Assembly: GCA_012976225.1 (NCBI GenBank)
Contig: JAAVVG010000016.1
Coordinates: 372,001 to 436,000, forward strand
Direction of reading: 5' to 3'
DNA from: Golubevia sp. BC0850
Taxonomy: Eukaryota > Basidiomycota > Exobasidiomycetes > Golubeviales > Golubeviaceae
Length of the DNA stretch: 64,000 bases
The stretch's first letter is position 1; the number at the start of each line of letters is the position of its first letter. Of the stretch, positions 35,516-48,808 are shown piece by piece. Below the pieces are notes generated by a model. It saw only the letters and a list, made by a program, of their open reading frames with translations. It ran no database searches and was not told where the DNA came from. The translations under genes and the position numbers were made by a program.

Positions 35516-36908
35516 TCACTTCTTAGAAGCAGATTTTTTAGCTTTGACAGGCGCTTTCTTGGGAAGTGAAGCTCTCTTAGTTGGTGGAGCTCTCTTGGTT
35601 GGAGCTGCCTTCTTGGCTGGAGCTGGAGCAGCTGCCTTCTTGGCTGCTGGCTTCTTTGCTGGAGCTTGTTTCTTGACTGGAGTTGCCTTCTTCGCTGAAG
35701 CGGCTTTCTTAGCAGGCGCGGCTTTCTTGACAGCTGCAGCCTTCTTTGCAGGGGTCGCCTTCTTAGCTGGAGCGGCCTTTTTAGTAGTAGCGGAAGCCTG
35801 TGTGGCGGCGAGAGGGGTACGCTGTCGGTGAGTATAGAGGGGAGGGAAATTTTTGTGTGAATGCCTGAAAACTTTCAAAAGCAAACAAGCATAGAAGAGG
35901 GGGCAATGTCCAAGTTTCTTCAGTTCCTTTCTCTACCTCTTCCAAATCGCCCTGCACTGCCCAAACTCCAACCCTTATCATTCAGCAATCTCACGCGTCA
36001 AAGACTCACGTTCTTGGCGGCAGGAGCTTTCTTAGCAGCTGGCTTTCTAGCAGCGGCAGTAGTTGAAGACACAGTCTTCTTGGGAGCAGCAGCAGCCTTT
36101 TGAGTGGAAAAGTGGTTGAATGTCAGATGCTCTGATTCCATGTCTCCCCTCCTAGGACGCGTCTGACCACTCACCTTCTTAGCTGGAGCCTTCTTCTTCG
36201 GTGCTACCTTTTTGGCAGGAGCCGCCTTCTTGGCTGGAGCAGCAGCAGCAGCCTTCTTAGCAGCAGCTCTCTTAGGAGCAGGTGCAGCAACTTCAGCATC
36301 CTTTGCAGCTAACTTGACCTTTCCAGAGACTCCCTTTGGTAGAGTGAAGATCTTCTTCTCTTCTCCACGAACGATGGCTTTACTGACGTGACCATTGAAA
36401 GTGGCTTCAGGTAGCTTAGCAGTGGTAGGGTAAGTAGCATGAATGTACTTTTTGATAGTTGGTCTTCCCAATCCAGATTTCTCCTCTGGGTGAGCTACAA
36501 TGGCGGCTTTGATCATGTCCTTTGAATAATTAGATGGGGTATAAGTAGGAATTAGAGTAGGTCAGAAGGAAGAGAGAAGGACGATAGAGATAGGAAGAGC
36601 ATCAGACACTCCCTTCCAGTCCTTGTCAACGACCTCTCAAAACTTTGACAGCTTCCAGATCATCAAAACCCAACCGATTAGGACGATTCAAGTTCATAGT
36701 CCTATTGATAGTGTATCCATCTTTCAAATGACGCGCTCCAAAAGAGAATCCGATCAGGAGAAGTTCTAGTAATCGGATCGAGTTTCCAGGATGATGTGGA
36801 TGGCATCTCTACTCCCTCTATCCTTTCCCTCCTATCCCAACGTGACCGCAATAGTAAACTCACCTCGTAAGATGGACTGGGAGTAGCTTTGGTAGCAGAA
36901 TTAGACAT
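35516..36908 (-). CDS. HHO1: Linker histone H1
   Basis: Binds linker DNA at the nucleosome dyad and compacts chromatin. Four exons: 36908-36864, 36519-36175, 36096-36010 and 35797-35516, closing at 252 residues. The winged-helix domain is at about residues 10-85 (DMIKAAIVAHPEEKSGLGRP, then TIKKYIHATYPTT and HVSKAIVRGEEKKIFTLPKG). The long tail is almost entirely Lys/Ala/Pro in KKA and AAPAKK repeats, as expected for H1. Introns 2 and 3 lie within the Lys-rich tail. The three-residue periodicity of the tail gives spurious open frames on the other strand. Confidence 0.93.
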
Positions 36909-38160
36909 CTTGATGTATTTTGAGAGTGAGGTGTTGAGTTAAGATTCGGCTTGAGAGAGTGGCGATGGTTGGGATGAGAGAGAGAATGAGAGAAGACCAA
37001 CACTTCTTGCTTGACCGCACCAACGGATCACCCCTGGTTTTCTATCCTCTTTGGTTTCTCAGTTTTCCTTCTTCTTTCCTTATACGGCTCTGATCATCGA
37101 ATCATCCCTCTTAGCAGCACCATCCTTGTTCCTCTTAATACTATCGCTTCCTCCCCAAATATCTCCTCGCCACTAGCTATCGTTCCTTCGCAGTGCGTTC
37201 CAACGCCTCTACACCTTCGCCTCTCTTTCATCAATAACGGAAGCTGTACTCGTGTCTATGTAGAAGAAGCTCTGTTTGACTCACGGAACTCCTTGTTCTA
37301 TCTTTCTCTCCGTCCCTCTTCTCCCTGTACTCGGTCCCCTCTCCTCTACTTATGAGTCTCAGCCATGCTGCAATTTCAAACCTGCCTCTTCACCTGGTTT
37401 GCTGACGTTTTTAGACGTTTGTGGTCACGGAATGGGAATGTTACTTCGATGTGTGACATGGTAACCCGCCTCCGATTGCTATACTTACTCCTATTTCGTC
37501 TTCTGTTTCTTGGGACAAGACTACGCGACTCGTTTTGTTGTTCACTGAATCGAAGTTCAAGGAACATTTGTAGGGAGAAATCCAGTACATCATGAATGAA
37601 TCATGAATGCCCGGGGCAAACTTCCACCTATGACCTGAGTCCTGAGATGATTCCCACGGTTCTGCGGTCGAAATTTCTATGCACATTCTCTCGAGTCTTC
37701 TGGTTGAATTATTCGCTTCAGATCTTTCCTATTTTGCTGCCAGCTGCCAGCTGCCAGACTGAGAAAACAGATCTCAAGGCGAGACTTTGAGAAGTTGCCA
37801 CCGCCTCCGAGATGGTCCGTCAAAGCCTGGCAGAAGGCAGCGGCGCAGATCGATCTGGCAACTGATAATCTTATCCTATCGCTCTTCTGATGTCTGAGGG
37901 AATCTTCAAACTGATTATTGATCATTTCAATGTGAGATGAAAATGGAAAAGGGTGGAAGGAGAGGAAGGGAGAAAAGTTGGAGTCCCAGGATTTTGATGA
38001 CTTCCGTCAAGTCCTAGATAAGCAAATTTGCTATACCCTTATCTTTCGATCTCTCCGATCTCTTCCTCTTCCCTATAAATACCAAGATCTTCAATTTTTC
38101 TCTCCATTCCTCGCTTTCTCCCAAATTTCACCCATCACCCAAATTCCCTCTTCTCTCGAC
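36909..38160. other. Intergenic between H1 and glutamate dehydrogenase starts
   Basis: Divergent promoters of two genes plus about 900 bases of unassigned DNA. A short TGCCAGC repeat occurs at 37738-37760. No gene or RNA seen in it. Confidence 0.5.
38073..38080 (+). promoter_or_regulatory. TATA box of the glutamate dehydrogenase gene
   Basis: TATAAATA lies 80 bases before the ATG at 38161, followed by a CT-rich leader. Position and sequence fit a strongly expressed, TATA-driven metabolic gene. Confidence 0.6.
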
Positions 38161-40242
<2,082 letters not shown>

Positions 40243-41053
40243 AAGACTAGATTTCACAATTGAGAGCGGAGGAATTGGGTGGAGGGGGGGGCCTGTCTCG
40301 GAAACTGCAAGATAGAGGTGGCGCATATTCTTCTTCCACCGCTCGACCTAGATTTCTCGCTTCTCTCTCTCTCTCTCTTTCTCTTTTCTCTTTTGCTGTC
40401 GCACTCGCGCGTTCTCTCGGCTTTTCGTTCTTTGCTTTAGACTTATAGAAACTTTCTCTCAAATTTTGCCTTCATCGTGGAGACTCTCAAAACTTTGTAA
40501 TTAGACTTCAAAAGATTCAGATCCAAGTTTCACTTTGTTTTCCTAATCAAAGCTGGCAACGATGCTGCTGTTCGATCATTCAGAGCAATCGCTCGAAGCG
40601 GCACCTTGAAAATTTTTGGGTTGTACAAGACGACAGAAGACGAATTCGCGCGGTGGCAATCGACAAGAGGTGGCAAGAGAGAAAAATAACATATGTCCCG
40701 TTAAGATGCTCTTTAATCAGAAGTGTCAACGTGCATGACCCAGCATGAGGTAGGGGTTCTTCAAGTTACCGGGGCTAGTTCAAGAGGTTGGACGGGCGCT
40801 CATGGTGACGCGATCAAACGCAAGAGTCCATATACTCTGCACCCTCAATCGCTTGTAGCTTCAATTCAAGATCACAAATTCTCTTGTAAAGGGTTGACGG
40901 CTCTACGAAGTAGAACTTTCGCTCTTAGCTGCACCTCGTCCAGAACCTCTCCTTCAAAAACGAGGGGGTCAGACGCGGGGTTTCGATCCGACAATCAAGG
41001 TTTTGAGATAAGCTCGCCCGCCCAACATTACCAACGCCCTTTGTCTAGATTTG
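40243..41053. other. Intergenic, no gene seen
   Basis: CT-rich tract at 40350-40400 after the dehydrogenase stop, then unassigned upstream DNA of the first small-secreted-protein gene. No repeat shared with 43315-43482 was found here. Confidence 0.45.
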
Positions 41054-41063
41054 TCTATATAAG
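41054..41063 (+). promoter_or_regulatory. TATA box of small secreted protein gene 1
   Basis: TCTATATAAG about 150 bases before the ATG at 41214. The leader that follows (TTTTGCTCAACCACCTTTTC, then GATAGCCGGTCTATC) is repeated almost unchanged before the paralogue at 43891. Confidence 0.6.
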
Positions 41064-41213
41064 TGGTTTCAAACTCCAATTTCCTTTCTTCACCTAGTGT
41101 CACTCTTCATTCTTACCCTTTTGCTCAACCACCTTTTCGATAGCCGGTCTATCCCTCCATCCTTATTCATATCTCTCCAACTCTTTCCAACAACAAGCCG
41201 GTCTTATTCAACA

Positions 41214-41678
41214 ATGCACTTCACCAAAGCTCTTCTTCCTCTATTAGTTCTAGCCACCAGCGGCGTCCTGAGTGCTCCAACTCCAGCTCAAGACTTGGCT
41301 GTGGGCAACATGTTACTCTTTGGAAGAGACATGCATGTGAGCTTCCGAGTTTTTTAAAACCGGAAACATGATACTGTGCTCCGCTAAACCCAGCCTGACA
41401 CTTCCTCTGTTCTCCCTCCAACAGCCGTCGCCACTTCTTTCAGTCGAGGAATTAGAAAGGAGAGAGCCATTCCACATGGGAGCTTCAGCTCTTCTAAGAG
41501 CCGGTCAAAAGTGAGTACATACATCAATCTTAGATTTTATTTCGAACCGGAACCGGAGGTCTTCGATGCTTTGTCCTCATTGCTCAATTTGTGTGCAACC
41601 ACATTCTCTCTTCTCCCCAGGCTCAAGGGTCTTTTCGTTGGACCGAACAAGTTGGAATTCTGCGGATTTAAATGTTAA
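41214..41678 (+). CDS. Small secreted peptide precursor, paralogue 1
   Basis: Three exons: 41214-41336, 41425-41510 and 41621-41678, giving 88 residues. A signal peptide (MHFTKALLPLLVLATSGVLS, cleavage likely after the next Ala) precedes PTPAQDLAVGNMLLFGRDMH. Exon 2 ends its acidic stretch with VEELERR, a dibasic site that a Kex2-type protease could cut. Exon 3 encodes LKGLFVGPNKLEFCGFKC, ending in a CxxxC pair at the very C-terminus. There are only two Cys after the signal. A paralogue with the same exon borders and the same C-terminal core lies at 43891. Processing is inferred from the motif. No known family recognised; mating pheromone is unlikely because there is no CAAX end. Confidence 0.82.
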
Positions 41679-42450
41679 GAGAGAATTCAATTAGAGCCCA
41701 CAAAATTCGGGAAAAAGGAATCTGCTCCTCGTATCCTTTTGTTTTCTGTTTATACTTCTCTCTCTCTGCCTCTGAATGTACACACTTGTCGTAAAAACAA
41801 TATGTGGGCATGCTGTGAGCGCTAGAGCTTTTGTTACTTGGAGACTCGCGATGCATGATGCACATCGAAGTGAAGAAACAGGTTCTCGAGCTAAGAGCCT
41901 TTGGAGTGAGGTTTGTGAAAAGTGGAAGAATGAGGTTTTTGAGCAAGATTTTGTTATCCGCACTAAGTGAAGGCGAACGCGGGAACCAGACCCTCCTTCC
42001 TCCGGGCGTCGTTTCACCTCCCGGTTGGGAGATGGGTTTGCTGCCAGACTACGTCGACACGACGTACAATATGAAGGAAAAGGATGAGACAAGACGGATG
42101 TTGATAAAAGAGTGAAAGGGCTTTACGAATTGAGAGTAGCATAAAGGAAAATGATCAGTAATTTTTTTTTTTTTTTTTTTTGCAAGAGTAAGAATGCTGC
42201 CAGAGCCAAAAGTGAGAAAGGAAAGTACGTTGGGGAAGAGCGAAACAAATCTAGGAGAGTGAATCGTGTAGAAGATTGAAAGTGTGAACAAGTCTTCAAA
42301 GGCTTGAAGAGCTCCCAAAAGGTCAAACATCTACGAGAAAGCGCCAAAAGAGAGAATGTGGAAGCAGAAAGAAGGATTGTATTAGTCACTGGTCTATTCA
42401 ATAAAACGTTTACCGCAGTCATACTCACCTCTCTCAGAACCCTAACAGCT
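41679..42450. other. Intergenic in the secreted-protein locus
   Basis: Lies between convergent 3' ends. Contains a run of 20 T residues at 42162-42181 on the plus strand. No gene supported. Confidence 0.5.
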
Positions 42451-43018
42451 TCAAAAGTCTTCATCTTCTGCTTCTCTTATCTCAAAAGTAGAAGTAGACT
42501 GCGGTAAAGGTAAAGCAGAAGAATGGAAGAAGGTGAACAAAGTCAGCTCGCTTTGCATTTAGAGATTTCATGATGGAATGACTTACTTCTTCTTCTTCAT
42601 CTCTCTTCTCGAAACTAGCCAACTTCGAAAGGAAAGCCTTGCCTTCGTCTGACTTCAAGAATTCGTCTTGAGCTTCCTTGCTTTGGAAATGTTTCCAGAG
42701 TCCAACTCCTCCAAGTGCGGCTGCAGTAGACAATGTAACGGCTGTAGCAATGAGCTCCTTGCGACCGAAAGAGGCTGGTTTGGAACCGGGTGTAGATATA
42801 CCTCTGTTCTCAAAAGAGGGGAGCTTTGAAAGGAAGAGGCCAGTTGAGCAACTCGCTTTACAGGCTATATAGTAGGTCTATCAAGAAGCGTCGTGAGAAG
42901 ACCCCATGTTGGTGAAACTTACTCCAGGTTTATTTGTTTCTCCCTGAAGATCGACTGGACTAGCAGCGGAAAAAGTCGAGACGCAAGCGAGTAGTGGTAA
43001 AGAGTACCTGAGGTGCAT
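42451..43018 (-). CDS. Small secreted or membrane protein with dibasic site
   Basis: Three exons: 43018-42923, 42823-42587 and 42498-42451, closing at 126 residues. An N-terminal hydrophobic signal (MHLRYSLPLLACVSTFSAAS) is followed by a short linker, then ELIATAVTLSTAAALGGVG (about residues 53-73), which could be a weak membrane helix, then a charged helix (SKEAQDEFLKSDEGKAFLSK). It ends with FEKR, a Kex2-like site, and a very acidic tail (DEEEE, REAEDEDF). It sits between two paralogous secreted-peptide genes and is transcribed toward the first. The acceptor of intron 1 is chosen for frame closure and could be a few codons off. Family unknown. Confidence 0.68.
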
Positions 43019-43314
43019 CTTGAGAAGTAGTAGAAGAGGTAGCAAAAGAAGTAGTAGGAGAAAAGAAGGAAAAAATTGAAAAAAGAAGTGAAGACCAGCT
43101 AAACAACTTCGAAGTTTTGTTGAAAATCGATTTGTGGGGATTTGAATTAAAGGTCACTGAAACTCCTATCTTTTATACTCCAGCATTGAACTCTTCTCTT
43201 GGAGCTCTAGGTTGACCTTCAAAAAGGGCTTAACTGAATGCTCAGAATGAATTAACTGAATGCGAAAGTTACGAGCCCTCTTAGAGTCTTAAGGCGACGT
43301 GGTTGCGAGTGAAA

Positions 43315-43482
43315 CGAGCATATATACCGACCATCATGTCAACAAGCTCGAGACAAATCTCTGGTAATCAAGAATTCAAACCTCGAATCAATTTGATGTA
43401 GCGTTCGTCCACTGAAGGTCCTTTCAGCACGGTTCCATCCATCTCTCACTCGCATCCTCGAAGTGTTTCTGCTCCTAGTGAT
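43315..43482 (+). repeat. Dispersed repeat, copy 2
   Basis: Second copy of the element at 15372-15554, in the same orientation. It lies about 410 bases before the ATG of secreted-protein paralogue 2. Shared words include GCGAGTGAAACGAGCATA near its start and CTCACTCGCA near its end; a central segment differs by indels. No third copy was found in the window. Confidence 0.8.
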
Positions 43483-43727
43483 CGGGGATGGCCTATGGCC
43501 TCCTTCTTTGAGAGCTGACTCAGCGGAGAGCTTCAGAAAGAATTTTAGGCTCTTAAGCATCACAGAACGAACCAACCCCTCCTTAGCATTGTACGACTTG
43601 ATCCTCTCCTTCAAACAAAGGGGTTGGAACTTGGAAACCAGGGGGTTGATACGTTGATTCATGCCACAAGATTCTCGGATGATAAGCTTCTTCCACCGAA
43701 ATAGATATCCTCTCACTCTAGATTTTT

Positions 43728-43739
43728 CTATAAAAAGGA
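43728..43739 (+). promoter_or_regulatory. TATA box of small secreted protein gene 2
   Basis: CTATAAAAAGG about 160 bases before the ATG at 43891, at the same relative place as in paralogue 1. The leader shares TTTTGCTCAACCACCTTTCG and ATAGCCGG with paralogue 1. Confidence 0.6.
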
Positions 43740-43890
43740 CTACTTTCCTCTTCTTCTTCTCTCCTTTTCCTTACCTAGCGTCACCTCTTCCTCCTTACCT
43801 TTTTGCTCAACCACCTTTCGATAGCCGGCCTATCCTCTGACTTCACACTCTTTCACACAATCTCAAAAAACAAAGCCGGTCTTCTTCATT

Positions 43891-44357
43891 ATGCAATTCT
43901 CTAAAGCTCTTCTTCCACTATTGGTCGTAGCCATCAGCGGCGTCATCAGCGCTCCAACTCCAGCTCAAGATTTGGACTTGGCTGTTGGAAACATGTTACT
44001 CTTGGGGAGAGACATGCATGTGAGTTTGTCCTTCTTGATTGGAAAAACTAGCAGTAGAGATTTCATGGACTTGGTGAGACGCGTTCTTAGACTTCATGCG
44101 CCCTTCTTTCAACAGCCGTCGCCACTTCCTATCGAGGAACTGGAGAGGAGAGACCCATTAGGCGCAGCTCTTTTAAGAGCCGGCTCAAAGTAAGTACAAC
44201 CATTTCATCAGACCCTGTTCCGAACACAGGATGGCGTCTTTCTAGTTTGTCCTCTTCCTCGAGTCATGTTAACGTCGCTGTACCTTCTACCACTTCCAGG
44301 CTCAAGGGACTCTTCGTAGGACCAAACAAATTGGAGTTCTGTGGAAGACACTGTTAG
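43891..44357 (+). CDS. Small secreted peptide precursor, paralogue 2
   Basis: Three exons: 43891-44019, 44116-44189 and 44300-44357, giving 86 residues. Intron positions and phases equal those of paralogue 1 at 41214. Signal MQFSKALLPLLVVAISGVIS, then APTPAQDLDLAVGNMLLLGR. The dibasic site is IEELERR, followed by DPLGAALLRAGSK and LKGLFVGPNKLEFCGRHC. The C-terminal core LKGLFVGPNKLEFCG is identical in protein to paralogue 1, but seven of its 15 codons differ at silent positions. Between the dibasic site and the core, paralogue 2 is three residues shorter. The conserved part is presumably the active peptide. Regulation probably parallels paralogue 1 because the leader is duplicated too. Confidence 0.82.
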
Positions 44358-44711
44358 GTTGATCAACAATGCTCTTCCGGGAAAGGAATCTGCTCATGGT
44401 TTCATCCTCTTGTTGTATCTTCCTACTATCTGACACGTGATTATTGTTTACGTTTGGCGCGCTGAGATCTGAGACCTGAGACCTGAGACTCGAGATCCAT
44501 CGAAGAATTGAACGAAGACACTCTTCGTCCTCCGGTTCGCATAGTGTTGCAGAGCCAGATTATCCAATCAAATTCTGAGCACCTGCAATCGATAGTGCCT
44601 CTAGTTGATGTAATCATTGATTACTCTAAAATAAGGGGGAGTTGAAAATTTTCCTTTTTGCTTCGGAGAAACAAATGATAAAATGTGCTTTGTTCGCTAG
44701 AAAGGCAGCGC
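44358..44711. other. Intergenic between convergent genes
   Basis: Contains GAGACCTGAGACCTGAGACT, a short tandem repeat near 44466-44494. Otherwise unassigned 3' flanks. Confidence 0.5.
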
Positions 44712-45913
44712 TTACTCGTAGATCCAAGTGTCAACTGGACAGATAGGATAGAAAGAGGAACGAGATCAGTTTTCAAAAGATGGGGAATCGGGTCAAGACT
44801 TGTTCTTTCGACTCACCTTCACGCTTGTATTGGTTGAGCTCTTGTTCAGTGAACCAAAGGGCGATCTCGTGCTTAGCAGAGTCGACGGCATCAGATCCGT
44901 GACTGTAAAGGAATGGAGAGAGATGAGTTGAAAGGAAGACAGCTTAGATCCTAGTCTAGATGTTTTTCTTGCTTTGATAGAGAACTCTTGAAATCAATGG
45001 CTCAAATTTTTCAAGTTTCTGCTCTAGAACTCACCAGATGTTGCGACCGACATCGATGGCGAAGTCACCTCTGATGGTTCCTGATGATCACAAAGCAGAA
45101 GGAAGGGAGATGAGGTGAGAGGAGTAATCAGGGAAGCTTCGAAATGGGTTTTCGTTTCTGTTCTCACCTGGGGCTGAGGCTAGAGGGTTGGTGGCTCCTA
45201 GAAGAGTTCTTCCAGTCTTGACAGCATCCTTTCCTTCCCAGACCATAGCGAAGACTGGTCCAGAGTTCATGTACTGGAAGAGGGGAGGTGATGAAAAGAA
45301 GAGGAGGAGGAGGACGGGTGAGAAGACTCGCATCTCGAAATGCCAACGCAGCTTTCAGAACTCTTCGATTCCGACATGGATTCTGTGCTTTGAGTCTTCA
45401 GTCGACAATGCATTAAACAGCGTGGTCAAAGAAGAAGAGCTGAGGTAGATTGGCGCTTGAAGTTCTCCACCAGAGAATGCAGCTCCCTCGTGTCCTTCCA
45501 ATCTTCCTAACCTCCATATCTCCACCTACAGTCAACAGATACGTCGCCTGATGAAATGCATATTCTTTGCCATGACTCACCTTAATGAGACCTGGGAAGA
45601 ATCCCTTTCCCTTGAGATCAGCGTAGTGCTTCTCGAGGTGTTCAACAGAGGCGTGGACCATCTTAGCAGCCACTAGCTTGTAACCCTTGGTCTCGAAACG
45701 CTTAATGATTTCTCCGATGAGTCCTCTTTGGACACCATCTGGTTTGATCATGATGTAAGCTGTGAGGAAGAGCGAGTAGAAAAGTTTGGATAGGAGAAGA
45801 AGTAGATTGGTGAGCTACGAGGTTGCTACTCAGCCTCCTAGAACAACCCATTTTTCTAGGACTTGAAGTAATGTAATTGTGAGATTCCAACACTCACTTT
45901 GTTCAGTAGCCAT
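44712..45913 (-). CDS. NDK1: Nucleoside diphosphate kinase
   Basis: Transfers the terminal phosphate between nucleoside triphosphates and diphosphates through a phospho-histidine. Six exons: 45913-45898, 45759-45581, 45273-45168, 45080-45035, 44902-44817 and 44734-44712, closing at 151 residues, the standard length. Landmarks: [20 protein letters not shown], then [20 protein letters not shown] and [20 protein letters not shown]. The active-site His is in NICHGSDA and spans the exon 4/5 junction. The first exon has only 16 coding bases. It is divergent from the DUF4246 gene, with 284 bases between start codons. Confidence 0.96.
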
Positions 45914-46197
45914 TTTGAATTAAATTTCGATGAGGTTGGAGAGAAGGAGAGGTTGGCTAGAATCTTCTCCTTCAATGTCCTTGTTGGAACGCGTCTTTTT
46001 GAGCTTGACGTTACAACTTGGACTCGCTCTCATTGCGGTATTTAGAAGCAAGCAGACATTTTGGAAATGAAACTGTGAAAACAAAGCCATGCAGGGCTCT
46101 CGTGGTCCGCATGGTGTACTAAGTATCTGAGTGAGGGCGCAAGGACTTCTTGATAACGTTTTAACCTCTCCACTCCTCCTTCCCTTCCTTCTCTCCA

Positions 46198-48507
46198 ATG
46201 GCAAGAACCAAACAAATCAGGAACAGAATGCAATTAGAAAGGAAATCCAAGGTTGTAATACCCACCCACGACTTTGTAAGTTCTACCGCAGCCTCTCAAG
46301 CAGCCAACTTACGATTCTGACTCGGACCATCTTTTTCCCAGACATTGAGTAACCCATTCTCTCTGGAGGAATTGAAAGTTTGGTCTGCGAGCGCTTCTCT
46401 TAAATCTAAAGACAACTGGAGAGAAAAGGTCTTGACCGAAGAGATTGCTTCCAAATGGAAGGTGAGTCCAAAGCAGGCTGCAGGCTGTCTAACAAGAGCT
46501 TCGCAAGCTCATCGCCCTTTCCCCAAACCTGCATTCTTCCTTTTCTAGTCAGAAGCAATAGAAGTCCACGGATTCAGACCAGAGCTCGCAGATTGGATGA
46601 TCTCATTGCTTCGTTGGGAGGCAACGAACCAAGTCCCGTCTTTCGAAGGTTCTAGCATCGAAGCCACAGCATCTCCTGGAGTCTTTCAATCGGATAATCT
46701 GATTCCTCCAGACCTCAGAGCAGAGCTGCTCAAGTCCTTCGATTCACTACTGGACTCCATCGATCCCAAAGACAGAGATTATCACCCAGGAACCGAAGGA
46801 AAGGTGTTGAACCTCATTCATCCTTCTCTTTACCCGTTCGTGGAAGGTAGGACTCCGACTCTACCTTTCGGATGAAAGTGGTAAGAGTCCAAGAGTTCTT
46901 CCTTCCCTGAACGACCCATCTTTCTTCTCAGAGGCAGTTGAGATGAAACGTCTCGCTGAGATCGTCATTTCAAAGGACGAGACACCTGAACGCCTCTGGT
47001 ATAGTGGCCCTCAGCAGGAGATCAAATTTCAATGGATACCGACTGATTTTTCTATCGACTCTTCTGGCAAAGTCAAGTTCTTGTCTTACATCAACAACCT
47101 TCACCCAGAACCAGACTCTCAAAGCGGCAGATTCTATCCAGTCGTAGAAGGGTTGCTCTCTAGATTCGTCCCACTCTTCGAAGCCGTTTTATCTAGAAGT
47201 CCTGTTGAACCACTCTTAGATCACGAGCCGGAAACTTGGGATTTCGATCCTCCCAAGCCCGAATACGACGAAGAAGGTGATGATGAAGGCGAAGATTTTG
47301 ACGAGAGGATGGAGGCATGGCAGAGCGCTGAAAAGAAGTTTGTTCAACCTACGATCAAAACTTTTGCTCCTCCAAATAACTCTGAGCTAAAACTAGGAGA
47401 TATGACTTGTCAGGTGATCGTCAAGCTTGCTAGTGTAGAGTTGACTCCTGAGAAGCCTGAGTTCGAAGGTGGCGTCTGGCATGTAGAAGGTGAGTAGTCA
47501 ACAGACAAAACAGCCATCGATCTCTGAAAGTTTACTCTAACAACCCTCATTCTCTCTTTAAAGGCACATCTAAGGAGAACATCTGCGCCACAGGTATCTA
47601 CTACTTCGAGAACGAGAACGTCACTCTTCCTACCCTGTCTTTCAGAGCAGCTATTGAAGAAGAAGGCGAGAAGGTGGAACACGGCCAAGATGAATACGAT
47701 CATGTGAGTCCTTGAAATCATTACCAGCCACGGATTCGAAGCTTTAGGCATGAAAGTGTCAGACAATCAGTCAGCAAAAGTCATCTCCTCTTTTCACTTG
47801 GCTCCAAATATAGCTGGCAGAGATCTACGGAGCCACTAACCATCAAGCTAGGATCAACAACTTGAACTCCGTTCAGACTGAAGATGGAAAATGTATCGCT
47901 TTGTAGGTCTCAGTCTCGAACGAAACCGAGTTCTTTCGATGGGTTCTCAGTTGGTATCGCAATCCCCTTCTTGTCTTTTCCTTCCATTATCTTGCAGTCC
48001 AAACGGGCTTCAGCACAAACTATCCCCCTTCAAGCTGGTAGACCCGACCAAGAACGGGCATAGAAGATTTCTTGTGTTTTTCCTGGTATGCATCAAATTT
48101 CGCAAAGGCTGTCGCAAATCTCAAAGTTTGACCGGAAGACTGACTTTTCTCTTTATTGTCTTAATCAGATCGATCCTACCAACAGAGTCCTATCAACGAC
48201 TGAAATTCCTCCTCAGCAGAGTGCTTGGATCTACAAGGAAGTCAGCGATCAAGTGAACACTCGTCTTTCAAAACTACCTACCGAATTGAGAGGGGAAATC
48301 TTCGAATGGACGGACAAAGCCAGCAGAATCCAAAGCAAAGCTCAAGATCAAGAACCCAACTCGGACGTTAAGACCTCTGAACTTGCACCTTACATGAGTC
48401 ATGAAGAGGCTTTGGAGATCCGCCTGGAGTTGATGGAAGAGAGGTCTGCCCTCCACCAAGAGGTAGAGGACAAATTTAAAGATACCTGGAATTTCTGCGA
48501 ACACTGA
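46198..48507 (+). CDS. DUF4246 domain protein
   Basis: Eight exons: 46198-46275, 46342-46461, 46549-46846, 46932-47489, 47564-47703, 47814-47902, 47998-48085 and 48169-48507, closing at 569 residues. The ATG at 46198 was chosen because the frame at 46342 has no ATG and is preceded by a clean acceptor, while the upstream exon ends with GTAAGT in phase. Family marks: KVLNLIHPSLYPFVE, the WIPTDFSIDSSGKVKFLSYI block, then LKLGDMTCQVIVKLASVELT, GICATGIYYFENENV-like text, FKLVDPTKNGHRRFLVFFLV and DPTNRVLSTTEIPPQQ. The later part resembles 2-oxoglutarate-type double-stranded beta-helix proteins, but DUF4246 has no settled function. A basic N-terminal exon (MARTKQIRNRMQLERKSK) is not usual in the family as I recall it. 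Confidence 0.88.
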
Positions 48508-48808
48508 AAAGTTTGTAATGCGCTCGTCAAATTCGACCTCGTGGAATGTCATTTTTCTGAAATTGTGCTGAAGAGGTTTCCGAGTTCTTTAGCCGGTATC
48601 GATTCTCAAACGTGAGAAGTGAGAACTCTATGAATTCTAGACCCATTTCAGGAGAGACATATTTTGTTTGATGTAGTACAAAGTGATGAGGTGATCGAAT
48701 GATCGTGACTTTAGATGAAGACGAAGCAGAGTTGGAGAAAGGACGTGACGCTGAGAACCCTTTTGAGAAATGGCAATGAACAAGGAGAGAAAAGAGAGTG
48801 GGAGGGGT
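48508..48808. other. Short convergent spacer
   Basis: 3' flanks of the DUF4246 and secreted-protein genes. No feature supported. Confidence 0.5.

Noticed and set aside
35544-35831. Long open frame on the plus strand antisense to histone H1
   Set aside because: It is the mirror of the KKA/AAPAKK repeat on the other strand and has the expected low-complexity Ala/Gly/Phe text.
43315-43482. Repeat copy 2 as part of the peptide-gene duplication
   Set aside because: No matching segment exists upstream of paralogue 1, so the repeat is independent of that duplication.
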